Part shown: one piece after another, positions 12,559 to 24,720 of the stretch
Position numbering within the stretch: the first letter of the stretch is position 1
Layout: every line of letters begins with the position of its first letter
The notes under the pieces: model-generated
What the model was told of the DNA's origin: nothing
What the model saw: only the letters and a program-made list of their open reading frames with translations
Database searches by the model: none
Source of the DNA: Iris pallida
Lineage: Eukaryota > Streptophyta > Magnoliopsida > Asparagales > Iridaceae
Assembly (NCBI GenBank): GCA_029216955.1
Contig: JANAVB010044017.1
Span: forward strand, 6,098,529-6,162,528
Length of the DNA stretch: 64,000 bases
Direction: 5' to 3'
Position numbers and translations under genes: made by a program

Positions 12559-12755
12559 GATGGTAATTTTTTTGCACTATAACATATTACATCTCCTCCA
12601 CATTATTGTATCGCTCTTCTATGCCCTGATAGTCTAATATGTGCTTCTTTGTACCAAAGTGAACCCTGCCTATATCATGTCTGATCTCCTCTATTACTGC
12701 TTCTATCCCTTGAAAGCCACCATTATGCCTTGTCAAGAAAATATGAAGCCTTGTC

Positions 12756-12970
12756 TGTTGGAAATACGGTGTGACTCGAACCGGAGTTGGCCCATGAGGT
12801 ACGATATTGAATTAGACCCATATGCCTTAAAAGAATTCTCCTGTAAGACCTGAACCAATTTCAATTATCTAAACCATATTATCTCACCTCCTATCCGATG
12901 TGGGGACTAAATTACCAACTATACCCCCTTTTTGAGCGCTCTACTGAAAACGAGATACAATTCAACTCCA
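12756..12970 (-). repeat. TRIM LTR (3' copy)
   Basis: Shares the GGTGTGAC, GAGTTGGCCCATGAGG and ACTAAATTACCAACT blocks with the copy at 13430-13648. The right edge is uncertain by a few bases. Confidence 0.75.
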
Positions 12971-13429
12971 CCTTAGATCATTTTCTGCTAGCCGAATAAC
13001 CTTAGCACCCTTGCTACTTTTGTCTGTTCTCTCTAGCCGAACAACCTTAGCGCCCCTGCTACCTTTTGTTTGTTTCTGCCGCCAGCCGAACAACCTTAGC
13101 ACTCCTGCTACCTTTATTCGTTCCCGCCAGTCGAGCATCCAGGATATCCAACATACTGTCATCTTGATCCGTTCGACCACATAACGACCAAATCTTACAC
13201 ATTCATCCACACCACCATTGTGTACGTCAACCACAAGTCTTGTTCCAGCTTGGGCTCAACCACAAGTCTTGCTCCACCTTGGGCTCATCAAACCCCTTTG
13301 AAGCCAAATATTCGTGTAGTTGATGCTCCTACTCCAATCCGATTATACACATGAACGTTCAGCATCATCTATCTCGAACCAAATAGAGACATCCAAACTA
13401 GTCCCGTAACTATGGGCTCTGATGCCACT

Positions 13430-13648
13430 TGTTAGGAACACGGTGTGACCCAAACCAGAGTTGGCCCATGAGGTACGATATTGAATTGGGCCCATATGCC
13501 TTAAAATAAAATTCTTCTGTAAGGTCTGAACCAATCTCAATTATCTACACCACATGATCACACATCCTACCCGATGTGTGACTAAATTACCAACTCCATT
13601 GTCACCCCCTTTTTTAGTGCTCCACCAGAAACGGGATACAATCCAACA
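13430..13648 (-). repeat. TRIM LTR (5' copy)
   Basis: Begins TGTTAGGAACACGG and ends GATACAATCCAACA. It is next to the primer binding site at 13414-13427, so on the minus strand this is the 5' LTR. Confidence 0.78.
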
Positions 13649-14811
13649 TTATTCTCCAGATTGGATTCCATCACCTTATCAAGCCAAAAAATGGTGGACA
13701 TACAACTCCTTATCGATATTGATGGCTCGTGACTCTAAATACTTTGTTTCAGCAGGTGGTTACAAAGAAGCCTACGAAAGGGGTAGATCTGAGAAGAGAA
13801 AGCTTGGTCTAGTACCTGTACTGCCAGTCATGGTGGACATGCAACTCCTTATCGTTGCAGTGAAATCGAAATTGACTTATTATAACCCAACATCTATGTA
13901 CATGTCGGCTTCTCCCCCGCAATAGTCTTCTTCTTATTTTTCTGACGAAACTAATGCGAATGGAACTACTAGCTCCACGAGGATCCATATGAAAGGACGG
14001 TATCACGTCCTGAATTTGTAGAACCAAAAGTGACGTAATATTTATAAGAGAACAAACATGCTTGATAAAATATCTCAGAATCAAAGTCATTGCAGTAAAA
14101 ATAAGTAGAAAATTGATAAAGAAAAAAATATAAGAAAAATAAATTATTGATAAATTGTAGCAAAAATTACAACGACTCTTAGGCGAAAAGAACAACTCTT
14201 AGGCTCAACGTTATCCTAGTAGAGGTTGGGATCGAGGGTGATACTCCAGGATCGGCCTACTTATAAAAGACAAAGGACAACCAAAACTAGTTCCGGATAG
14301 TACAATCCAATCCATGGGCCGGCCGTGCATTATAAGAGCATCTCCAACCCTATTGTCTTGTTATGTGTTGTGAGTCTCAGGTGGCATGAGACACAAGACA
14401 ATGTCTTTCTTAGGTGGCAAGATTATATTCACAAAAGCCAATGAGATAGAAAAATCTTCTCCAATGCAAAAGTATTAAGAAGGCAATAAAAAGTATTTTT
14501 TCCAACTTCCAAGACAACTCCTCTACTTCTTCTTCTTTTTTAATAAATATTTGTATACATAATTGATGATGTGGAGTGTGAAGTGTATTGTCTAGATCTA
14601 GACAACCAACTTCACATTGTCTTTGTCATGTCATTGTTGTGTCTAATTTATGATTTATTCTACATTTGCATTGGAGAATAATTTTTGAAATGAAAGCTTG
14701 TCATTCCTATATGTCAACCAATTTTTTAAAACGAAAATTTTCAGTCAAAGCATTAAATGTTTATAAAATTATAGTTAGATCACAATGTTTTGATTTATTA
14801 TATCGAGAGCA
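13649..14811. other. unassigned intergenic DNA
   Basis: No gene is recognised. A GGTGGACATACAACTCC block near 13690 recurs as GGTGGACATGCAACTCC near 13830. GAGCATCTCCAACCC at 14337 is the kind of end seen on plant MITEs, and a weak partner (GCATTGGAGAAT) lies near 14668; no target duplication was found. Confidence 0.5.
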
Positions 14812-15532
14812 CAAGAACGCCCTTACTAAGGGCATCCTCAGTAAAAATGAATTTTAAAATGCCCTCCGTTAGTCTCCGTTAACTCGGTAAACGAGAAAAA
14901 AAGAGAGGAAAGAACGGCGTTTTCTTCTGACGTGTCAGAGGAAACGCCCTTACGAAGGGCGTTTTTCTCTGACAGAGCTACGTGGCGCATTCGGTTGCAT
15001 GTGCCTGCTGGTTTGGGAGGTGTACTGTTTGGGTGATTTTTTTTTATACTAATTATCTTTACTTTCTATTTAATATAGTTGATATCAAGGGTTTATTCTT
15101 GTAAAATTTTAGGTGATTTGTGTACAATAGCTTATTTGTTGTGTCTATGTGGTTCATTATTATTTTTCGACGCAACGGAAAATATGATCAACGTTCGAGT
15201 GCTACCATTTTTAGAAGATTTGGGTACACCCACAAAGCATGCATGGGGTACAACAGTATTAGTACATTTATACCACTCAATAACATCATTCGTGAGTAAG
15301 GTTTCAGGAGTATTAGCACATTTATCTCATCCACTACGTGAAAAAAAATTATAAGAGGAAAAAGCCCTTACGCCCGCGTTCTCCTCTCACTTGTATATAT
15401 TTTTTCATTAACGGCTAACGGAATCAAGGAACAGAAGAGAAAAAATATTAAAAAATATTTAAAATAACTAAAATTCCCATCATAAGGACGTCTTACACCT
15501 AAACTAAACGTCTATACTAAGGGCGTTCTCAT
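14812..15532. mobile_element. possible non-autonomous TIR element
   Basis: AGAACGCCCTTACTA on the left faces TACTAAGGGCGTTCT on the right. Internal copies of the same word form a palindrome near 14946 (AACGCCCTTACGAAGGGCGTT, described here as two arms around CG). No coding sequence or clear target duplication was seen, so the superfamily is not assigned. Confidence 0.35.
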
Positions 15533-17431
15533 GCCTTCCTTGAAATTTCAGCAAAATTATTACTTTCCTTGTAATATATAATAATATCAATGCTCTCTCT
15601 CTCTCTATGAAAATTTTCGTTTTTAAAACTCATAATAGAGTTGGAGATCTCTAATAGTAGAGATATTTCATGTAGAGCAGCAGTAAGAGAGCATGCAGAT
15701 ACCCCCACCCCGTCATCTTTTTAACCAGTAGTCCACATGAAGAAGAGAAAAGAAGATGAAACAAAAACCAAAACAGCAGTTGCTGCTGCTGCTGCTGCAC
15801 CTGCGCTGCACTTCCAGTGGCAGAGAGAGAGACACACTAGACTAGTGCAGTAAAAAAAAAAAAAAAAATTCAAAGGAAAGGAAAGGAAGGAAAGAGAGAC
15901 CACCAAAAGCTCATGACAATTATGAGAGACATCATATTGAATGCCCATGCAAAATGCATGATGAAAACTACAAATCTTCTTTAAATTTTGGCCGTCTCCA
16001 AATCCTTAGCCATTAATAATTGCTCTCAGACTCTTCATTAAATTAGCTTGTGTCAGCTCAAGTCCTAAGAAAAGAGAGAGAGAGAGAGAGAAAAAAAAAA
16101 AAAAAAAACTTACGCAAGCAACACAACCAACTTGCCAACTGTTTTTTTTTTTTTTTTTTCAGAAACTCTCCCACAATTGAAATATAGCTTTCTAGAAGCT
16201 GCAGATTTTTCGGACTGTTTTTCCAAACAACTCCAGAACCATTTCTCTAATTAATTGGCTGATTAATTACCTATTTATTACTCAATGGTTCAAACCAAAA
16301 TAAAACACAACAAAAAATATCTCACCTTACTCCCATGTCCTTTTTTTTCAAGTACTAGGAAGCATAGATGCCGTGTCCGTCTGCATTGGATGTGTCTGAC
16401 TGTGGCACGACACAGGCCGCACGGAGAGACTTCAAAATACACTCAAACAAATACCTAAATAGGTGACCGTGCCATTATAGCAACATAGATCAACTTATCC
16501 CTTCTAACTTAGATTAACTATTTCATTATCTATACTATATTATAATAGAAAAACTTGACAAACTTCCAATATTCCTACAATGCTCCTATATTAGCTTACA
16601 TTATTTGATTAGTTATAATCATTATATTGTCTACCATTATCATTAATATTTGCTACAATAATAAATATTTACTATCCATTATCATGTCTCTTTTCATTAT
16701 TTTTTTCTATAAAAATATAATACTATAAATATTAATTATTTATTAGAAAAAGAAAGAAAGAAAAAAGCTTTCCACAAAAATAGATTCGATTGTGAATATT
16801 TCACGTTTGAGAAAAAAGATAGCATATAATAAAACTTGACAAAATATATAAATAAATAATTGTAAGTAACTTATTGTACATCTCCTAAAAAAATTATAAC
16901 ATAAAATTAGCATAAATACATGTACAAAATACGACTGTTAGTACTTTGTTAATGCAATATGTACTTTTCTCTCTCTCGGTAAAAAAAGTACAAAGTCTGG
17001 CGACATTAGTGATAGCGCCAAAGGGGAGGGGGCCCTTGGCGTCATCACAAATGTCGCCAAGGTCGCGTCATGTGTGCAACGACATTTCTAATGTTGTATT
17101 TTTTTTTTTCTTTCATTATTTCTCTAAAGTTACCCCCTTTTGCGTAAATATACTAAAATTTATCCTCCTGTGTAAAATTTTCCGTTAAAAATACAATAAA
17201 ATGTCTCTGTCGGTATTGATGTGTCCCTGCAATAATAAATCAGCACAAGTAGATTTTTTTTTTTTTTACAGATTGTGACATCAAACAAACAAAAAAAAAA
17301 GGATTTTTTTTTAAACATTTACAAAGAAAACTTACTAAAATTAACCACCACATTGTCATTTCATGTCCTTGTTAGATTAAAACAGTAACCTAAGGCCAAT
17401 AAAACATGAAAAAATAACTTAATAACTGAAA
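15533..17431. other. AT-rich intergenic DNA without recognised gene
   Basis: Contains short simple repeats: (GCT)n near 15780, (GA)n near 16076 and A/T runs near 15853, 16090 and 16141. Near 17000 is GCGCCAAAGG..CCCTTGGCGTCA, a short hairpin-forming sequence. No ORF here looks coding. Confidence 0.6.
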
Positions 17432-18379
17432 CTAAAGCCTGAGTGACAGATCAAGGAAGCTACCATCGTCACCCCCACCCCCACCACCGTGACCAGAATA
17501 CGCAACTCCGGCCGTCCGATCTCCAAACTCCAGATCCCCACCGTTGGAAGTACTGGTCGGGAAAAAGTCGTACTCCTTCATCTCCCTCACGAATTTCTCC
17601 TTCCTCTGCAGCTGCACGACCACCACCACCCAAAAAAAAAAAAAAAAATTAGAGAGAGAAACAAAATTCTAGAGAGAGAGAGAGAGAGAGAGAAGAGCCT
17701 TAATTAGAAAGAAACACACCTCGTGGTGATGAATGGCGGGGGGAGAGTACGAAAGGGCAGCAGCTCCATGGAACCCTAGACTCTCGCCAAAGATCCTCTT
17801 CTTCTATCAAGAAAACGAAAACATCATGCGTGTAACGGTGTAAGAATAAAAATAAGAAGAAGAAACCCTAACTAATTAGATGGGTAGGTTCTAGAAGGTT
17901 CTGTGGAGAAGGGCCTACTCTGACGCAGTACTCGCAGTCGCAGACCGGGGCGGCGGCTGCCGTCCTCCTTTGGTTTGAAGGCAGCTCTGGTGGGAGGAGG
18001 AACAACGGGTTGCCGCGCCGGATCCGGTGCGGACCCGGTCCAGCGCTGAGTACAGCTCCTTGCGCTCGTTCTCCTGGAGAGCGGATCGGATCACGGAGGA
18101 TGCCGAGCACCCGGACCCGTACGCGAGGGGAGCGGCGCCGAGCCTGCAGGCGAGGGGATGGTAGGTGTAGATTCCTCCTCCGGATCCGTGCTCGTCGACG
18201 AACGCGGAGGAGCCGTGGAGGCGGATCCGCTCCAGCTGGGCGACGCCGAGCCCCCGCTGGGGGTTCTTTGTCGTCGTCGTCGTCGTCGTCGTCCTGCGCC
18301 TCGCCTTCGGGATCGGCGCTGGAGGCGGCGGTTGAGGGGGACGGAGTTGATGACGTCGACGTCGGCGCTGCTGGTCCAT
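17432..18379 (-). CDS. SPEAR/TIE-like EAR-motif transcriptional repressor (frame conflict)
   Basis: Exon 1 (about 17919-18379) encodes MDQQRRRRRHQ and then NPQRGLGVAQLERIRLHG, the hallmark SPL-type motif of SPEAR/TIE adaptors, which bridge TCP factors to TOPLESS corepressors in the nucleus. Exon 2 (17720-17803) reads KKRIFGESLGFHG..., bounded by AG and GTGTGT. Exon 3 (17432-17611) ends in the EAR motif LDLSLRL before the stop; EAR motifs bind TOPLESS. The domain order and short length fit the family. The problem is frame: with the best donor (GTAGGC at 17918) exon 2 joins the frame reading NPLFLLPPELPSNQRR...CDCEYCVR, not the frame of the SPL motif. A one-base indel near 18020-18110, an unseen intron, or a pseudogene would explain this. 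Another ATG in a third frame lies at 18399. Confidence 0.7.
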
Positions 18380-18485
18380 AGGAAGAGAGCAGTCTCCATT
18401 GGAGGAAGAACTAGAAGAAGTTAGGGTTAGGGTTGGGTTTTGTTTTGGATCAGGTCGAGACGAAAGAAAGAATGAATGGTGCTTC

Positions 18486-18493
18486 TATTTATA
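18486..18493 (-). promoter_or_regulatory. TATA box of the SPEAR-like gene
   Basis: On the minus strand this reads TATAAATA, about 107 bp upstream of the chosen ATG, leaving room for a normal plant 5'UTR of roughly 75 bases. A (GA)n run and repeated GTAGT lie just upstream. Confidence 0.6.
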
Positions 18494-18499
18494 GATATA

Positions 18500-19299
18500 C
18501 AGAGAGAGAAAAGTAGTGTAGTGTAGTGTAGAATGAATGGTGTTTGCAATTAGTATTATGTTTCTAACAAATAACGCATTGTTTAGGGGGCTATTATGTA
18601 AGTCTATCTCAATTACCATGCAATATTTAAAGTAGAGGGGTGTCATAATAACAGTAAACAAATGTGATGGTGATGTAGATTACGATTATGTTTTGATTTA
18701 GACCGCTGGATCCCCTTCTTCAGACCAATTTTTTTCCTGTCTACCAATCAGAAGATGCCACGTCGGACCTCACGGAAGCGGGGACCACCGCTGCGTGGTG
18801 TAATCGTTGGAGTACGGAAATTGGCGGCTACTTGATGGCAACGTCCGATCCTCTCTACGGGAGAAATTTTCGTATGAAATGAAGATTTTTTAGAGGGAAA
18901 TTTTTTTCCTTTTACAATTTGACCCACCTATTCGGAGTATTAAGGTTTGAATAATATTTTATTTACAAATACTAAAAAGAAACTTCTTTAATCACTAAAA
19001 ATGGACTTTTTCTAACATTCTAATGTCTGTTAATATAGTTTCTGAAAAAGAAAGGAGATTTAAATCTGAAAAATAGAAAATTTACATTAATAACACATAT
19101 ATGGAGGTTAAAAAATTGGATCATTTCGAACTTTGGAACCATATACAATCACACAGCTTACACATGCTGAGAAATGGTCCTGGACATAATAAATCTATTT
19201 TAAAATAATATTAATTATTTTAAAATTTTATTTATAGGTTAAACATATTTTGATATATATAATGTTGTAGAATTGTACTTTTGGAACATGAGATTTAAA
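18500..19299. other. intergenic DNA upstream of the SPEAR-like gene
   Basis: Presumed promoter side of the SPEAR-like gene, then AT-rich DNA up to the truncated edge of CACTA-A. No ORF or element end is recognised. Confidence 0.5.
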
Positions 19300-19759
19300 T
19301 ATATGCTTGTATGCGACGCTCCGCAACATATTATTAAATATGTCGCCATATATTAAAATGTTTGTGACGTTTAGCGACGTCGCCTCTTGACGTCACTAAC
19401 TTTTTTTGCTTAGGGCACACTGCTTCCTTTTTTTCCCTCACTCGAAAATTTAGAATTTTATTTTTCCCCCTCGACCCCCGGCTACTCCCTCCCCCCGGCG
19501 ACCCCTCCCCCCCCCCCCTCCCCCCCCGACGGCTCCCTCCCCCCCCCCCCCCCCCGCGACCCCTACCCCCTACCCCCCCCCCCCCCTCGAGCTCCTCCTC
19601 CTCGAGCTCCTCCTCGCCTAATCCGAGCTCCTCCTCCTCCTCCTCAGGTAAACCCTAACCTAACCCTCTCCCTCCTCCTCCTCAGGTAAACCCTAACCTA
19701 ACTCCTCTCCCTCCTCCTCCTCTCCTACGGACACACACACACACACACACACACACGGT

Positions 19760-20298
19760 TAGGGGTGCAACTTGGGCGGGCTAAACCCGAACCCAATTGG
19801 ATAAACCCGTTAATGGGTTAGGTTAGGGTTGAAGATACTCGGGTTCGGGCTCAGATTTGGATTAAAATATTTGAACCCGATCAACAATCGGGTTGGGCTC
19901 GGGTTCATGTGTCGGGTTACCCGACGAACCCGAAATATGGTTAGAAATTGATTGTCTTGGTTGGTAATGATTAGGATTAGTGCTCTTAAACTAGTTTTGA
20001 CCTCGGTTAACCGTTTTGACCAAAAGTCAATCGAAAGTCAAACTTAGCCTAAAAGTGACTTGAATTGACCCGAAACCAAATCAGAGTTGACCAGTTGACT
20101 GAAAGTCAACAGTTGGTCAACATTACCCGATGGACCCGACCCAACCCGAGTTCAATCCGATCCTCCGGACTTGGTCTTAGGCTTCATATGTTGAACCCGA
20201 GGTCGGGCCGGGCTTGGGCTCGGATTAGGCTTACGATTCATCTGGTTGGGCTCGGGTTGACCTCAAGTCCGACCCAACCCGCCCGAGTTGCACCCCTA
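19760..20298. mobile_element. hAT-type non-autonomous element (539 bp)
   Basis: Ends TAGGGGTGCAACTTGGGCGGG (left; first 20 bases meant) and CCCGCCCGAGTTGCACCCCTA (right; mirror of the left) are flanked by a perfect 8-bp duplication CACACGGT (19752-19759 and 20299-20306). The interior is rich in GGGTTCGGG/AACCCGA words and contains TTGAC/GTCAA clusters. No coding sequence. Inserted in the leader of CACTA-A. Confidence 0.92.
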
Positions 20299-20535
20299 CA
20301 CACGGTTACCATGTCTCTCTACTATAATATACACTAGAAAGTTCGGACACTACAAATATCGGTGTTTGTTCCATGTCTATGTCTAGTGAAGGATAATTGC
20401 CTAGACTTAATCAACTTCACCCAGTTTGACTAGTTTGTCCAAGATATTGACTTAGTCAACTCAACTTCACCCAGTTTGACTATTTACTGTGCTGAACATG
20501 TGTGTCCATCTTTGCAGAATTATTTTCAAACGGAT

Positions 20536-20611
20536 ATGAATTACTACTTGCAGAATCGTTCATGGATGTACAATCGTCGTCCTGATGATATGTGTGGTGT
20601 GCGGGATAAAT
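20536..20611 (+). pseudogene. CACTA-A TNPD-type transposase, 5' exon start
   Basis: After a TTTGCAG acceptor this reads MNYYLQNRSWMYNRRPDDM and CGVRDK, matching the start of the CACTA-C transposase (MELNYYLRNRTWMYN). It is cut by the Ty3/gypsy insertion at 20612 and resumes at 30204. Confidence 0.85.
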
Positions 20612-22274
20612 TATCACGTCCCGATCCCACTAGGGTCGTCCGTCTTGCCTGGATCCCTGCGGGATCGATCGTCCTCGCTATGGCGTGATGCCGTGCAAGC
20701 CTAAGTTGCGCTTGCACAAGGCCATGTACCTGCACAAAATAACTAGTCAAGCAAAACACACGCACGCACCCACTAGTTAAGCAAAATACATGCACGCACC
20801 CATTTATTGCAGAAAACCAAATATTGGACAGAGATTTGAAATGGAAATACTTCTTTTATTGATAAACTTGATAGGAATACAAGTACAAAGCTTTGCAAAC
20901 TTAGAGTACCTTATATTGGCTACATGATTCTCTTTGAAACTCTCTTTTGAAAATAGTCGTAATGTCCCATCATATCCCTTTATTACATGCTGGAATTAAA
21001 AAGATACCTTCGAAAGGAAAGAAAACTTGAAACTTGACTGGAATAAAAATGACGCTTCGAGGCAGTCCACAGCTCTACTGGGTTAGACGAGCTTTAGTGC
21101 CTCACTTGAAATCCTCCTGTCTCCTTTTGCTTTCTGAAAAGATACCCACAACGTGGGTCAGCACACATCATGTACTGGCGAGCGACTTTTGGCCGAACTC
21201 GTAAATCTCTGCACTAAATCAACATGTGAAGCTAACATTTACTAGTGATCTTTCTACTTGTCTAGGTTCTTTTTAACAATTCATAAGAACATGATAGTAG
21301 AAATATATCATAAGCAACTTACCAACGCCGGCAGTCATCCCTGTACAAAAATATGTTAGCACAATTTGCATAACGTATTTCATGTTTCATTCATGCAGAT
21401 ATTGAAGTTGTAATTCGGGTCATGCAGGTGGACTATTCTACATATTGGTCCATGGGTTATCCCCATGATTAGCCGCTGTGACTCTCCGGTTCAGCTCGTC
21501 GCTAAGAACTCAGATATCGACTCCCATTTTCACATGGAGGCCCTAATCTCTCCTAGGCCGAGCGGTTCCAGGTGCCCCCAGATACCACCCGAGAGACAAA
21601 TATTTTTCTTGTATACAAGTTGTCCGAGACCAAATGTATGCTCTAGCCGTTCTATCAGATGAGAAACATTTGGACTTATGCACAGATATACGACACGTTT
21701 ATTTCGTGCCTTCTTGTTCATCTCAACACGTAAAAGTTCGTCTGTACATGTCTACATTTTCAAGCATACTTAGTAACCAAACAGATGATCATTCTTATGG
21801 AGCAGATAGAGTAGCAATACATATTCTTGCATTCGATTTATTTCAATTCAATTATCTTATCTTTTGTTGATGTGGTATCATTGATCATAAGGACAGGGCA
21901 ACATAGTGGACTAGAGATCATTTTTATTAGGCGTACAGATCAATGTTTGTTCGGTTGAAGCAACTCATCGGGATGAATCTTAGTTGAGAGAAGGAGGAAC
22001 TTTACGTGCCGTTCACGAACAGTTCACGCGTCCTACATTGGCACCAATAGTTGATTATTAGCATACTTCGTCTCTTTCTCTCAAGATTCGGAATGAATGT
22101 GAAATACGACGAAAGCGAACAATGAAAACCAATCATCGAAAATCAACACGAAAACGCATTCATCAAAACCAAGCAGCGAAAGAAAATCCAACAAAACTCT
22201 TGGATTCATTTCAATAGAAGCCAATCCATCAATTGGAAAGGTTCATTGTATTTCATCCGTGATCAATCGATACC
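20612..22274 (-). repeat. Ty3/gypsy 3' LTR (truncated at its inner end)
   Basis: Collinear with 28449-30110. The 88 bases corresponding to 30111-30198 are missing at the gag-proximal side, so the deletion that removed pol ended inside this LTR. Differences between the copies are often C/T or G/A at CG sites, as expected from methylated old DNA. Confidence 0.88.
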
Positions 22275-22509
22275 ACCAATCCTTTGCCCGCAGCCGTAGA
22301 AGCAGAACGACACAAACTACCTTTTTGCTACTCGGAACTCCTACAAACGCGAATAGACTCTCCATTTTATCAATCCAGTCCATCACATTATCGGGTGATG
22401 TCCTACCTTCAAATTCCGGAGGTTTCGCGTCAAAGAAGTCCTTTGGCCTAAAGGAAGTGTGCCTTTGCGCCGGCTGGGGTTCGTCGCCATCCACGAGCTC
22501 GATCTTAGG
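22243..22509 (-). pseudogene. Ty3/gypsy gag remnant, C-terminal part
   Basis: Reads DFFDAKPPEFEGRTSPDNVM, DWIDKMESLFAF and LRAKDWWYRL, the typical Retrotrans_gag pattern (a KPPxFxG start, an aromatic E/F region, and a final WW). It continues in frame from the part at 28057-28263 when CACTA-B and one TGT copy are removed. It runs straight into the truncated LTR after DWWYR. Confidence 0.85.
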
Positions 22510-23319
22510 TGTCACTACAAGAAAATTGATATTTTCCAACGTTTTATAGATGTCGGAAAAAAGGTCAAAAACGTTAGCATAGGAATTCCCAACATTTTTT
22601 CAACGTTTTTGACAAACGTCGTCGTTGCCGTAGTTGGGAATTTTCGATGTTTTAGATAAACGTCGATATAGGTAAAGACGACGTTATAGGTAAAGACGAC
22701 GTTTGCGACAACGTTTAATAAATGTCAAAAATTATGCAATAATGGGTAATAATTTTCCAATGTTTTAATAAAAACATCGGAAACTAAACTTCTTTTCCAA
22801 CCGTTTACAAAAACGTTGGAATTTGCTTTTCCAGCCTTTTGCGAAAATGTTGGGATTTGCTTTCCCAACTTTTTTCAATAATTTTCTAATGTTTAACAAA
22901 AACGTTGGTATAGGTAAACCTACTTTAAAAAAATAATTTGAATATATTTGCCATGCACACTCCAATTAAAATTATAAGTTTAACAATATATAATTTACAA
23001 AATAAACTTCTATTGATCAAAATACAATATTTTACTATATTGTCGAGTTTAAAAAAAATAAAAAGTTAAAATTTGTTGCACGACCGTCCCATCTGAAGCT
23101 GTTCCTTGAACTGCAAGTGACTTATTTATCGAAGTCATCCTTTCTAGCATTTATATGCCTTTAGTTTTGGAAGTAGCTGAGAAGAACATGTACCTGCACA
23201 GACAATATGAACAAAATTTTGCTTGAGCATGACCAGGAACTCCTTGCTCAGATATGCTGTGAAGAAAATGGCATCTATTTTACATGGCTAACGAAAAGGG
23301 TTCATCTCACCAGGTACCA

Positions 23320-24720
23320 AAAAACCAATTCGAATAGACACTAGATTTGTGACATCTGCTATAAGCTTCTCTGCTTCAAATCTTGATTGCTCATGCATGT
23401 AATGTTCAAAAATCAGACAATCTGTATAACCAATGACAGAAATAAGGGTTCAAGTTGTGAAAAAGCACCTCATATGCCTTCTAAAAGTTTGCAATGCTCG
23501 TCTCTTGTACTTGATGCACAAAACTGGACTGGCTCTGAATCTTATTTGCCTTTCCCCCAATCTCCTCAAGTAGTCCAAGGATAAAAGTGGATACCTCCTT
23601 TGAACGATCTAAACTTGCATTGAATCTCTTTAATATGAACCATTTCAAAAATGTTCAATTGAACAATTAAATGTAATGCATCATTTTAAAAGTTAAAAAC
23701 CTCTATGAGCTCTTCAGTAAGTGTAAAACTTCTCCATCGTGTTTTTCTAATGTATCTTGCAGATCCTGCAAAATGAGGTCTGCTTCTCTTCCCCTTAAAG
23801 CTAGTAACTGGTGCAAAAAGAGACAAGTGAATGGTCAATTTTGAAGTGATGCATGATAAAGGGCTATACAAATAGTTATATGCTCAAATTAAGACCCAGT
23901 AGTGACCTGATCAGGGGAGCGGCAATAGTGACCTGATCAAGGGAGCATCAGTCGGAAGATGTCATAGATGAAATCTCTTCCAGGCCAGCATTTTTAGTCG
24001 GACTACATTTTGGATTCCTTCTACATGAGAATTACATGAGGTCCTTTTAGCTGACACTTTCTTCTTGAGCTCTGATATTGCCTACATCCAGAATATTATA
24101 GTCAACATAGATGGACAAGTTATTCATAGTGGATGAGGAATATAGCAAAAAAACTTGATTATGGAGTCATGGATACCTTATCATGAAAATCTAGACAAGA
24201 ATGTCAAAGCTTCTCAACAGACTGGAGGTATTATTCTGCCGGTCCATTGATGTAACCACAATTTTGCAAAGTGTAGAGACTCTCTCTGATGATCTACTTG
24301 GTAATTGTTAACAGTAGACCTATTTTTAGCATTTAGTTGGTCCTCTCTTGCTGTGAGATCAAACCCAACAACAAAAAATAAGGTTGAAATGATGTACAAG
24401 AGGCTGTACAAAGTTATCGAATCAAAAGGTTACCTATCTTAGAAAACAGTAAAGTGTTGTCACGAATGGATTTTTCCAAGTCTGATCGCAGAGTGAAGGC
24501 TTCATTCGCCAGTAAGATTTCTACATCATAACATTTCACGATTATGAAACTATGCTTCATGCAATAAAAAAATACAAATTCTTACATAACAACTTTGCTC
24601 GGCTCTACTATTATGAAGTCTCTCTCCTCCAGGAAATATTGGGATTGCTTGAGATCTTCCTTTGAAGAAGCCAGCAACTTGCTAGTATGCTAGTATGGTT
24701 CACCTCCAGACCTTTGCCAG
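23320..24720 (-). pseudogene. captured kinesin-5 (BIMC/KRP125-type) fragment
   Basis: Exon-like blocks occur in gene order on the minus strand. KEDLKQSQYFLEERDFIIVE is near 24650 and LANEAFTLRSDLEKSIRDN near 24480, with REDQLNAKNRSTVNNYQVD near 24320. They continue with ELKKKVSAK near 24060, NAGLEEISSMTSSD near 23970, FILGLLEEIGGKANKIQSQS near 23560, and EQSRFEAEKLIADVTNLVS near 23370. This is the stalk/tail region of plant kinesin-5, a mitotic spindle motor; the motor head is absent. AG/GT-type boundaries and non-coding spacers show that introns were captured, so capture was from DNA. Stops and frame changes make it non-functional. Confidence 0.82.

Larger units (their letters stand above)
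12756..13648 (-). mobile_element. TRIM-type miniature LTR retrotransposon
   Basis: Direct repeats of about 215-219 bp (12756 to about 12970, and 13430-13648) begin TGTTGG/TGTTAGG and the right one ends ...CCAACA, the TG..CA form of LTRs. Next to the right repeat on the minus strand is TGGCATCAGAGCCC (13414-13427), one base from the plant initiator-Met tRNA primer binding site TGGTATCAGAGCC, set two bases inside the LTR. The internal part is only about 460 bp and has no coding sequence. It contains three ~50-bp repeats around GCCGAACAACCTTAGC (12985-13130). No clear target duplication was seen. Size and structure fit a TRIM. Confidence 0.8.

Noticed and set aside
18010..18424. plus-strand Arg-rich ORFs opposite the SPEAR-like exon
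   Set aside because: Shadow frames of a GC-rich exon with a GTC/GAC trinucleotide run.
19645..19710. AACCCTAACCTAACCCT, resembling plant telomere repeat
   Set aside because: Only one or two degenerate units, located at the CACTA-A leader splice donor with a similar context in CACTA-C; a telo-box-like leader, not a telomere tract.
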